Positions 51,164 through 58,000 of a DNA stretch of 64,000 bases are shown in pieces; within the stretch, counting starts at the first letter, position 1, and each line of letters opens with the position of its first letter. The stretch is taken from contig NZ_CP038492.1 of NCBI RefSeq assembly GCF_004751985.1, forward strand, positions 3,666,001 through 3,730,000, given 5' to 3'. Under the pieces are notes generated by a model that saw nothing but the letters and a program-made list of their open reading frames with translations, was not told where the DNA came from and ran no database searches. Source of the DNA: Rhodophyticola sp. CCM32. Its GTDB lineage: Bacteria > Pseudomonadota > Alphaproteobacteria > Rhodobacterales > Rhodobacteraceae. A program made the position numbers and the translations under genes.

Positions 51164-52057
51164 ATGGATTTTAATCAGCTTATTTCAGAGCTTCTTGGCG
51201 GCAATATCGTGATCCTGCTGCTGGCAGCGTTCATCATTCTTTGCATCTTTCTGGGTGTTCGGATTGTACCGCAGTCTGAGCAACATGTGGTGGAACGGTT
51301 CGGGCGGCTTAAATCGGTGCTGGGGCCGGGGATCAATTTCATCATCCCGTTTCTGGACCGTGTGGCCCACAAGGTCAGCATTCTGGAACGACAGTTGCCC
51401 AATGCCAGCCAGGATGCAATCACCAGCGACAATGTGCTGTTGCAGGTGGAAACCAGCGTCTTCTACCGGGTGCTGGAGCCCGAAAAGACCGTGTACCGGA
51501 TACGCGATGTGGATGCGGCGATTTCCACCACTGTGGCGGGTATCGTGCGGGCCGAGATGGGCAAGATGGAACTGGATGAGGTTCAGTCGAACCGAAATCA
51601 GCTGATCTCGGAAATTCAGCGCATGGTGGAAAGCGCGGTGAATGACTGGGGGATCGAGGTCACCCGGGCCGAAATTCTTGATGTGGCGCTGGATCAGGCC
51701 ACCCGTGAGGCGATGTTGCAGCAGTTGAACGCGGAACGTGAACGCCGGGCGCAGGTCACCCGCGCCGAGGGTCAGAAGCGCGATGTGGAATTGCAGGCGG
51801 ATGCGGAACTTTATGCCGCCGAGCAGGATGCCAAGGCGCGCCGGGTTCTGGCCGATGCCGAGGCCTATGCGACCCAGGTGGTCGCGGCGGCGATTGCCGA
51901 TCACGGGCTGGCGGCGGCACAGTATCAGGTGGCGCTGAAACAGGTCGAGGCGATTTCAGCCGTTGCCAAAGGCGACGGCTCGCAGACGATCATTGTGCCG
52001 GCGGATGCGGTCGATGCCTTTGGCAAGGCGTTTCAGATGCTGAAAGGGCACACATGA
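51164..52057 (+). CDS. SPFH/Band 7 membrane protein (stomatin/QmcA-like)
   Basis: The 297-residue product has one N-terminal membrane helix (VILLLAAFIILCIFLGVRIV) and a Band 7 domain (VPQSEQHVVERFGRLKSVLG, PGINFIIPFLDRV), then a coiled-coil rich in Glu, Arg and Ala (about 190-245). Such proteins form large rings in membrane microdomains and assist membrane protein quality control. The start is ATG 51164 with GAGGA upstream; ATG 51143 is possible. It overlaps an NfeD gene, its standard partner. Confidence 0.93.
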   Translation: MDFNQLISELLGGNIVILLLAAFIILCIFLGVRIVPQSEQHVVERFGRLKSVLGPGINFIIPFLDRVAHKVSILERQLPNASQDAITSDNVLLQVETSVFYRVLEPEKTVYRIRDVDAAISTTVAGIVRAEMGKMELDEVQSNRNQLISEIQRMVESAVNDWGIEVTRAEILDVALDQATREAMLQQLNAERERRAQVTRAEGQKRDVELQADAELYAAEQDAKARRVLADAEAYATQVVAAAIADHGLAAAQYQVALKQVEAISAVAKGDGSQTIIVPADAVDAFGKAFQMLKGHT

Positions 52058-52341
52058 TGCTTGGTGAATGGTGGGTCTGGATGGCAGGCGCGCTGGTTCT
52101 GGCGGTGGGGGAGGTGTTGCTGCCCTCCTTCATCCTGCTTGGGTTTGCCATTGGCGCGGGCGTGGTCGGGTTGATCCTGCTGATCGGCGGGCCATTGGCG
52201 CTTTGGCTTGCGGGATCGATGCCGGTGATGATGCTGGTCTTTGCGGTGATGTCGCTGGTGGCATGGCTGTTGTTGCGCCATTACATCGGGCTGCGGCGCG
52301 GGCCGGTGAAAAGCTTTGACCATGATATCAATGACAATTGA
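52054..52341 (+). CDS. NfeD-family membrane protein
   Basis: The 95-residue product has three hydrophobic helices covering about residues 8-75, and a short soluble tail (LRRGPVKSFDHDINDN) without a full OB-fold domain, so it is the short NfeD1b-like form. It overlaps the SPFH gene by 4 bp, the classical stomatin-NfeD pair. Confidence 0.88.
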   Translation: MMLGEWWVWMAGALVLAVGEVLLPSFILLGFAIGAGVVGLILLIGGPLALWLAGSMPVMMLVFAVMSLVAWLLLRHYIGLRRGPVKSFDHDINDN

Positions 52342-52387
52342 GGGCTGAGGCCGGGGATCTCTGTGGGGTTCAAACCGTTTTATAGAG

Positions 52388-52547
52388 CGTCGGCCTGAAA
52401 AAATTCTGAACCACCCCACATCACCCTTCCGCCCGGCGGCAGCGCCCGTACCGCCCCCCTGGGCGGGCGCTTCTCGCCCACCTCTCGGCTCAGACGCTGC
52501 CCTCTGTGCAAGGCATATATGTTGCAGAATTTCAGGACGATACCCTA
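52388..52547 (+). repeat. dispersed GC-rich intergenic repeat, copy D, interrupted at the IS
   Basis: Blocks: CGTCGGCCTGAAAAAATTCT, AACCACCCCACATCACC, TTCCGCCCGGCGGCAGCGCC, GGGCGGGCGCTTCTCGCCCA, CTCGGCTCAGACGCTGCCCT and GCAAGGCATATATGTTGCAG. Relative to copy C about 12 bp of the GGCGGCACCGCCGG hairpin are missing. It ends at CCCTA, where the IS begins. Confidence 0.85.
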
Positions 52548-52561
52548 GGCGGCGTCTGCAT

Positions 52562-53401
52562 TTAGCTGATCCATGCCATTGCGCATGCGAGGTCTATGAA
52601 TCCCTTGAATGAACTGACGGTCTTCTCGCAGCGCAGAGCGATACGTCGGAAGCGTTTGAGTTTGTTGAAGTGAGGAGGATCGGGCAACAGTCCAGTGGAC
52701 TGTTGCCCCGACGCAAGTCGACGAGGTGGCGTTCCTTGTAGAGTTCCCAATCGATGAACCGGTCTTCGCGCCGGGTCGGGTTTCGTTTGATATGTGCAGT
52801 CGCTCCCAGATCATTGGCAATGAACTGACGGAGGTGATCGGCATCATAAGCGGCATCCATGATGATGTGCTGCGCTTGTGTCATACCCTCGATCAGCCCG
52901 CGCGCCTGCGGACTATCTCCCCATTGGCCGGGGGTGATTGTGAAGCGGATCGGCAGGCCGAGCGCATCCACAGCAGCGTGTATCTTGGTGGTCAGACCGC
53001 CTTTGGAGCGGCCAATACCGGCAGCTTCAAGCCCCCATTGACCGGCAGGCGATTGCGCAAGCAATCTGCCGAGAGGGGTTTTGAGAGGTGGCGTCCGCAT
53101 GCGTCTTGCAGATGGTGGCGTCGACAAGCACGTATTCGAAGTCCGGGTCTTGGCTTAACGCTTTGAAAAGATTCTCCCAAACCCCCGCAATCGTCCACCG
53201 CCTGAACCGGGAATGCACTGTGCGCCAGTTGCCCAACTCGGGCGGCAAGTCCCGCCACGGGGACGCCCCTCGCGCTAGCCACAGGATCGCATCAAGGAAT
53301 AACCGGTTGTCAGCACCCGTGCGCCCCCGGTCCCCTTGCTTGCCCGGAACCAAAGGTTCGATGATCGCCCATTGCCTGTCTGTCAAAACCCGTCTGCTCA
53401 A
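52562..53401 (-). pseudogene. IS5-family DDE transposase, broken
   Basis: The first part (53401-53027) begins MSRRVLTDRQWAIIEPLVPG, continues with ILWLARGASPWRDLPPELGN and holds the first catalytic region VLVDATICKTHAD. The second part (53127-52594) continues in another frame with GIGRSKGGLTTKIHAAVDAL and the second catalytic aspartate region IIMDAAYDADHLRQFI. A frame change between the parts is common in this IS group. The end is broken: after YKERHLV a palindromic insertion shifts the frame, and the expected FNKLKRFRRIALRCEKTVSS continues in a third frame to 52562. The catalytic glutamate region is thus disconnected, so the enzyme is probably inactive. Confidence 0.88.
52682..52708. repeat. 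27-bp perfect palindrome inserted in the transposase gene
   Basis: Arms GGGCAACAGTCCA and TGGACTGTTGCCC, 13 bp each, around one central base. Compared with what the family encodes here (HLVECFFNKLKRF), roughly 41 bp between about 52668 and 52715 are extra. It looks like a miniature palindromic element rather than random decay. Confidence 0.8.
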
Positions 53402-53475
53402 GATCGCCTCCCGTTTTTGATCTTGAATCAGAAACAGGACTGAATGGGAATCCCCTAAATGCAGACGCCGCCTAA

Positions 53476-53573
53476 AGCACGCTGCCTTAAATTTGAATCA
53501 CAAATACCCTGCCACGCTTCGCGTTCTCGGGACATTTGTGATGCGCGATGTCTCAGGTTTAAGGCAGCATGCT
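53476..53573. repeat. large imperfect hairpin at the 3' end of pyrF
   Basis: AGCACGCTGCCTTAAA (53476-53491) pairs with TTTAAGGCAGCATGCT (53558-53573) at 15 of 16 positions. Inner arms TCACAAAT (53498-53505) and ATTTGTGA (53534-53541) also pair. The pyrF stop codon lies inside the right arm. The IS right end is only 3 bp away. Confidence 0.75.
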
Positions 53574-54290
53574 GTAGCGGTTCGGCACACGCGCCTGCGG
53601 AGACTGCATTTCAGCCGCAATCGCCTGTGCTGCGGCGCGCGGGTCTTCGGCCTGCCAGACCGGGCGGCCCACCACGATATGATCCGCCCCTTCCGCGATG
53701 GCCTCGGCCGGGGTGGCCACCCGTTTCTGATCTCCAAGTGCGGCACCTGCGGGGCGAACCCCGGGGGTGACGATAAGGCGGTCTGTCGCCTCGGGCAGGG
53801 CGCGGATCATGGATGCCTCCTGCGGGGAGGCGATGATGCCATCGGCCCCGGCCTCGAATGCGCGGGCGGCCCTGTCCACCACCAGATCGGGGATCGTGCC
53901 ATCGCGGATCTGGCAGGCATCCAGATCGGGGCGGTCAAGGGAGGTCAGGATCGTGACGGCAAGAATGTTCAGGTTGCTGCCTGCCGCCCCCTCTTTGGCG
54001 GCGCGCACCACATGGGGGTCGCCATGGACGGTCAGGAAATCCAGATCGAACCGGGCCAGACCGCGCACCGCCGCCTCGATCGTGGCAGAGATGTCGAACA
54101 GTTTCATATCAAGGAAAATGCGCTTGCCGTGATCCTGTTTCAGCTCATTGGCGAGCGCCAGCCCGCCCCCGGTCAGCATGCCCAGCCCGATCTTGTAGAA
54201 CCCGGCCGCATCGCCGATGCTTTCGGCCAGTTTCAGGCCCGACACCGCATCGGGCATGTCCAGCGCAACAATCAGACGATCATCGGTCAT
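53559..54290 (-). CDS. pyrF: orotidine 5'-phosphate decarboxylase
   Basis: Last step of UMP synthesis. The 243-residue product begins MTDDRLIVALDMPDAVSGLK, with the catalytic set IFLDMKLFDISATIEAA (Lys and Asp) and the phosphate-binding end VTPGVRPAGAALGDQKR and IVVGRPVWQAEDP. The length is slightly above the usual 230-237 residues because of the C-terminal tail (SPQARVPNRYSMLP), which runs into a hairpin. It is transcribed toward the IS. No defect is visible. Confidence 0.95.
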   Translation of the reverse strand: MTDDRLIVALDMPDAVSGLKLAESIGDAAGFYKIGLGMLTGGGLALANELKQDHGKRIFLDMKLFDISATIEAAVRGLARFDLDFLTVHGDPHVVRAAKEGAAGSNLNILAVTILTSLDRPDLDACQIRDGTIPDLVVDRAARAFEAGADGIIASPQEASMIRALPEATDRLIVTPGVRPAGAALGDQKRVATPAEAIAEGADHIVVGRPVWQAEDPRAAAQAIAAEMQSPQARVPNRYSMLP

Positions 54291-54364
54291 GGGCCCCCCT
54301 TTGCTTTGTGATTTTCTGCCCCGTGATTAGGGCACAGTGCCATGCCTGTCTATCTGCCATGGGC

Positions 54365-54407
54365 AAAAAAAGACCCGGATGCGGGGGAGATGGCCGCGAT
54401 CCGGGTC
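54365..54407 (-). terminator. Rho-independent terminator for the small gene at 54490
   Basis: On the minus strand GACCCGGAT and ATCCGGGTC (9-bp perfect stem, 18-nt loop) are followed by seven T. It lies between pyrF and the 61-residue gene upstream, so it separates the two transcripts. Confidence 0.8.
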
Positions 54408-54489
54408 AGGGGCAGACAATTGGGCCAGAGAGGACCCCGAAATCTGCAAGTGGGCAGCGACCTGAGTTTGGCCGCAGACCCGAGGGAAC

Positions 54490-54675
54490 TTAATCAGTCT
54501 GGCGCAGCGCGGCCTGGGTCAGACCCTGGCTGATCTGGGCAAATCCGGCTTTCCGGGGGCCGGGCCAGAAACAGGCCAGATGACGCGGCAGCGGGGTATC
54601 TTCAAGCTTGGCCAGAGCCAGAAACCCCTGGCGGCGGGCGTCATAGACAACGGTGTGAAGGGTGATGCGGGGCAT
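54490..54675 (-). CDS. small conserved-looking protein, unknown
   Basis: The 61-residue product begins MPRITLHTVVYDARRQGFLA and contains ACFWPGPRKAGFAQISQGLT. AAGGAA stands eight bases before the ATG at 54675, and a strong terminator follows the gene. Beta-strand-like start and WPGP core suggest a folded domain. I recognise no family. It is upstream of pyrF but separated from it by the terminator. Confidence 0.6.
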   Translation of the reverse strand: MPRITLHTVVYDARRQGFLALAKLEDTPLPRHLACFWPGPRKAGFAQISQGLTQAALRQTD

Positions 54676-54734
54676 AGGCTTTCCTTAAATTCTGTCCGTA
54701 AGACGACTGCGCCGTCCGTCAGGTTCAAAAAATT

Positions 54735-55346
54735 TCAGAACCGGCGGGCAGAAATATTGAGATCGCCCCATTCATCCTGCGGGATCGCGCTGTCTGGGTT
54801 GCGGATGTCGGTCACGGCCCAGAGATCGCCATCGAAGCCCAGATGGGCGGGATGAATTTCCTGCGGGTCGGTTGACCGGGCCCGAAGACGGACGACCCGG
54901 CGGTCCCGCACGGCTTCTGCCATGGCGGTGACATACGGGTCTTGTGTCAGTGGACCGGTCTGGATCGAGAACCGGGCGGTGGCATCCGCGCAGCGCCGGC
55001 GCGTGGTGTCGGGGAAGCTTTCGATCAGTTTCGCCCGGGCGCTTTCGAAGGCGGATGCCATATCAAGTTGACCCAGGGCCGGGTGCGGGGCGGACAGGTG
55101 CAGGGCCAGCGCCTCGGCCTCATCCGCATCAAGGCCGGTCAGGCGGGTGCGATAGTTGAACCCCAGTTCGATCCCGCCCTGATTGCCCTGATATACGATG
55201 ACCGGCAGGCCGGCCTCGGTCATCGCATCCACATCGCGCAGGATGGTGCGGGGCGCCACCTCCAGCTCTTCGGCGAGCTGGACAGAGGTTTGACGCCCCC
55301 GGTTCTGGAGGATCAGCAGAAGACGAAGCAGACGGGAGGCGCGCAT
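54735..55346 (-). CDS. YafY-type helix-turn-helix/WYL transcriptional regulator
   Basis: The 203-residue product has a DeoR-like helix-turn-helix (MRASRLLRLLLILQNRGRQT, then VAPRTILRDVDAMTEAGLP) followed by a WYL-like ligand domain in short form (VRLRARSTDPQEIHPAHLGF, GDLWAVTDIRNPD). A perfect palindrome stands just upstream of its start, and an SRPBCC gene is divergent. It probably represses both. The ligand is unknown. Confidence 0.88.
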   Translation of the reverse strand: MRASRLLRLLLILQNRGRQTSVQLAEELEVAPRTILRDVDAMTEAGLPVIVYQGNQGGIELGFNYRTRLTGLDADEAEALALHLSAPHPALGQLDMASAFESARAKLIESFPDTTRRRCADATARFSIQTGPLTQDPYVTAMAEAVRDRRVVRLRARSTDPQEIHPAHLGFDGDLWAVTDIRNPDSAIPQDEWGDLNISARRF

Positions 55347-55359
55347 GGGGCCGATTTAA

Positions 55360-55380
55360 ACATGACATAAGATGTCATGT
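55360..55380. promoter_or_regulatory. perfect 21-bp palindromic operator
   Basis: ACATGACAT-AAG-ATGTCATGT, 9-bp arms. It lies 14 bp before the YafY-type gene start and 42 bp before the divergent SRPBCC gene, the expected place for shared control. Confidence 0.75.
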
Positions 55381-55421
55381 AAGGGGGGCTAGACCCGATA
55401 TGCGAACAGAACGGAGAACAC

Positions 55422-55853
55422 ATGCGGTATTATGAGATAAAGCGGATCATTGCGGCCCCGCCAGAGCGGGTATGGTCGGTGATCACAGATGCCACACGAT
55501 TGGCCGATGGCACATTCAGCATCCTGAAGATCGAGGGAGAGATCGTGGCAGGACAGAAGATCACCCTCTGGTCCGAGGTGAACCCGGATCAGGGGTTTCG
55601 CATCGGTGTGAACCGACTGGACGCCCCGCATGAAATGGTGTGGTCCAGCGGGATGCCCCTGGGCCTGTTCCGGGGCACAAGGCGGTTTCGCCTGACACCG
55701 GTTGCGGCGGGCACGGAGTTTCATATGCGCGAAGACTATACCGGGCCGCTGGCCGGGATGATCTTCAAACAGATCCCCGACCAGAATGCGGCGTTTGAAA
55801 TATTTGCAAACGGGCTGGAAGCGGCCTGCGCAGGTCAGGAGGCCGGCAGATGA
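55422..55853 (+). CDS. SRPBCC-family (START-like) protein
   Basis: The 143-residue product has the SRPBCC fold pattern: MRYYEIKRIIAAPPERVWSV at the start, LWSEVNPDQGFRIGVNRLD strands and a C-terminal helix after HMREDYTGPLAGMIFKQIPD. Such proteins bind hydrophobic ligands in a deep cavity. Divergence from the YafY-type regulator suggests ligand-dependent induction. It overlaps the next gene by 4 bp. Confidence 0.85.
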   Translation: MRYYEIKRIIAAPPERVWSVITDATRLADGTFSILKIEGEIVAGQKITLWSEVNPDQGFRIGVNRLDAPHEMVWSSGMPLGLFRGTRRFRLTPVAAGTEFHMREDYTGPLAGMIFKQIPDQNAAFEIFANGLEAACAGQEAGR

Positions 55854-56269
55854 TCATCTATGGTGAGGGCACGGCAGAAGACCCCTGGCGGCTGACAACC
55901 CCGCCGGGCAGTTCGCAATACGAGGTCTGGCGGGATGAGGCCGCAGACCCGCCTGCTTTGGTGGTGCAGGTGGGCAAGACGCGGCTGAGCTATCAGTTGC
56001 GGGCGTTGGAAGATGCCAGCGCGATGCTGCGGGAGCGGGACGACTGGGTCGATCTGGGCAATGCGGATGAGGGCAAACCGGTGAAAGACGGCACGCTGGA
56101 GGCCTGGGCACGGGATATCGGCAACCCGGTGGGCGGGTATTACGGGCTGCGCAAAGGCTATCGCGGACGATTTGCCAATTATGTGGGGCCGGTGCTTGAA
56201 TTGCTGGGGCTGGCGGAACTGGAACACAAGCCGCGCGGCAATCGCATCCGGGCGCGGATGCCGGATTGA
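55850..56269 (+). CDS. conserved protein of the DUF6855 type
   Basis: The 139-residue product begins MIIYGEGTAEDPWRLTTPPG and contains YEVWRDEAADPPALVVQVGK, VDLGNADEGKPVKDGTLEAW and GGYYGLRKGYRGRFANYVGP. I think this matches DUF6855, but I am not certain of the number. No catalytic motif is evident. Overlap with the SRPBCC gene means common translation and regulation. Confidence 0.7.
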   Translation: MIIYGEGTAEDPWRLTTPPGSSQYEVWRDEAADPPALVVQVGKTRLSYQLRALEDASAMLRERDDWVDLGNADEGKPVKDGTLEAWARDIGNPVGGYYGLRKGYRGRFANYVGPVLELLGLAELEHKPRGNRIRARMPD

Positions 56270-56305
56270 CTTGGCAAAAGGTCACCGCTGACGCAGCATA
56301 AGCCT

Positions 56306-56824
56306 ATGACCCGCAGCGCTGCCGATATTCAGGACGCTTTAACCCGGTTTGACGGGGTGCGTGTGGCGGTTTTGCAGAAGGTTTTGGCGGCGGATTTGCA
56401 GCCGGAGGCCGAAGAGGAACTGCTGGCCCGGCTGGACGGGCCGGATCAGATCGGCGCCACCTGGCTGGTCAAGGCCCTGGCCGAGGCAGGCCGGTTGAGT
56501 GATGCCCGGATGGCGGCGGTCTTTGCCAGCCTGCCGGAGCTGACGGAACCGGATGCGGTTCTGCATCTTCTGCAGACGGTGCAGCATGCGCCCCATGCGG
56601 CCCGGCCCCATCGGCAGGTATTGCTGCGGTTTGCGGCTGCGCGCAAACTGCTGGTCCGGGTCTGGGCCTTTGACGCCTATTGCCGTCTGGCCGAGGGTGA
56701 TGCGGAACGGGCCGATGCGCGGGAGCGGATTGCCCGGGCCCTTACAGACCGGTCCAAGGCAATGCAGGCGCGCGCGCGGGCCCTGGCACGGGTGTTCGGG
56801 ATGGAGGATGCCGACCGCTCATAG
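56306..56824 (+). CDS. helical protein, HEAT-repeat-like, unknown
   Basis: The 172-residue product is almost entirely helix-forming, with repeated patterns such as RVAVLQKVLAADLQPEAEEE, ARMAAVFASLPELTEPDAVL and RQVLLRFAAARKLLVRVWAF. It resembles small HEAT-repeat proteins used for protein contacts. It follows the DUF6855-like gene after 36 bp and could be the third gene of the YafY-controlled operon. Confidence 0.65.
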   Translation: MTRSAADIQDALTRFDGVRVAVLQKVLAADLQPEAEEELLARLDGPDQIGATWLVKALAEAGRLSDARMAAVFASLPELTEPDAVLHLLQTVQHAPHAARPHRQVLLRFAAARKLLVRVWAFDAYCRLAEGDAERADARERIARALTDRSKAMQARARALARVFGMEDADRS

Positions 56825-56840
56825 GGGCCATTGCCCGCTG

Positions 56841-57836
56841 TTACGGTGTCAGAAGATCATCATGAAAGGCGGCGACAACGGGTGCGTGATCCGGTTCGGG
56901 GAATTTCCTGTCGCCCCTGAAAGCCAGCGATTCATCCGGCAGAATCTCATTGTGAATCTCCGTATGGCTGAAGGCGGACAACATTCGGCGCGAGACCAGA
57001 ATATGGTCAATCATTTCCCCCTGACCGTGATGGTAAAGCGTGAAGCGGGCGCTTTCCGGCACATTGTCCTCCAAGGGGACCATGACCCTTTCGGCCAATG
57101 CGCCATTGCCGGTTTCCTCGACCCGGCCGCGCAGGGCGACCACCGGCACCTCATCGGATTTGGCGTTGAAATCCCCAAGGATCAGGATCGCCGCACCCGG
57201 GTCTTCGGTGAAGATATCATCAATGACCAGCCGCGCCTCCAGCGCCGCGCCCACCCGTTTGACCGAGGACAGGAAAAACCCCTCGGCCCAGCCAGAGGCG
57301 TTTTTCCAGGTGTAGCTGTCTTCCATCAGCGGGCTGAAGGCGGAGGCAAGCTTGGATTTGAAATGCACATTCACGATATGCAGCACCGCGCCCCCCGGCG
57401 CCTGTACCTTGAGGTAAAGCAGCGGGCGTTCCCACCGCACCGGTTTGGCCTCCTGATCCCCGGCGACGGTGCGTTTGAAAACCGGCGCATCCATACGATC
57501 CTGATTGATCTGCTCCTGCGACAAAACCTGCCAATCCGCCGGAATTGCGGTGACCAGATTGCGCTCATTATACGCCTCATTTCCGCTTTCGGTCTTGGTG
57601 TGGAGCAAGTGATGATTGGCATACCGGGTGCCGCCAAGCAGGTCTTTCAGGGCCAGAATATCCCGCTTCTCTCCATCCCTTTCCTGACCGTTTATTTCCT
57701 GAAAACAAATGATATCTGCCCGCAGCCGTTCCAGCGCGGGGCGAATGATTGCAGCGCGTTCTGCGAAACTGGGGGCGCTGTCGGGGCTGGTATCTTCATC
57801 AAGGTTTTCGAGATTATATGTGGCAATGCGAAACAT
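56841..57836 (-). CDS. endonuclease/exonuclease/phosphatase-family protein
   Basis: The 331-residue product has the EEP fold landmarks: FRIATYNLENLDED, DIICFQEINGQ (metal-binding Glu), ILGDFNAKSDEVPV (Asp-x-Asn) and DHAPVVAAF at the end. No signal peptide. Substrates of this family range from nucleic acid to phospholipids or phosphoinositides and cannot be chosen here. It is divergent from clpB. Confidence 0.9.
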   Translation of the reverse strand: MFRIATYNLENLDEDTSPDSAPSFAERAAIIRPALERLRADIICFQEINGQERDGEKRDILALKDLLGGTRYANHHLLHTKTESGNEAYNERNLVTAIPADWQVLSQEQINQDRMDAPVFKRTVAGDQEAKPVRWERPLLYLKVQAPGGAVLHIVNVHFKSKLASAFSPLMEDSYTWKNASGWAEGFFLSSVKRVGAALEARLVIDDIFTEDPGAAILILGDFNAKSDEVPVVALRGRVEETGNGALAERVMVPLEDNVPESARFTLYHHGQGEMIDHILVSRRMLSAFSHTEIHNEILPDESLAFRGDRKFPEPDHAPVVAAFHDDLLTP

Positions 57837-58000
57837 GGGTGGAACTCCTATGATGCAAATTGGCGATTAACAGGATTCCACCCCAGTGTAACACTTGCGC
57901 GAAAAGATTGGGCTTCCCATCTATGGCTCAAGGCCTGCAACGCTTCCCGTGCCGCATCAGGGCGGGGGCAGGGACAGGCGCTTTGAGAAGGAGAGACGTG

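Larger units (their letters stand above)
52548..53472 (-). mobile_element. IS5-family (IS427-like) insertion sequence, degenerate, 925 bp
   Basis: Perfect 18-bp terminal inverted repeats, GGCGGCGTCTGCATTTAG at 52548-52565 and its complement at 53455-53472, are flanked by TA on both sides, which fits a 2-bp target duplication. If TA is counted as part of the ends, the repeats are 20 bp. It encodes a two-frame transposase on the minus strand. It is inserted between repeat copy D and a large hairpin at the 3' end of pyrF. Confidence 0.92.

Noticed and set aside
54342..54533. Plus-strand ORF MPVYLPWAKKDPDAGE
   Set aside because: It runs across a minus-strand terminator and antisense to the end of the 61-residue gene, without a ribosome-binding site.
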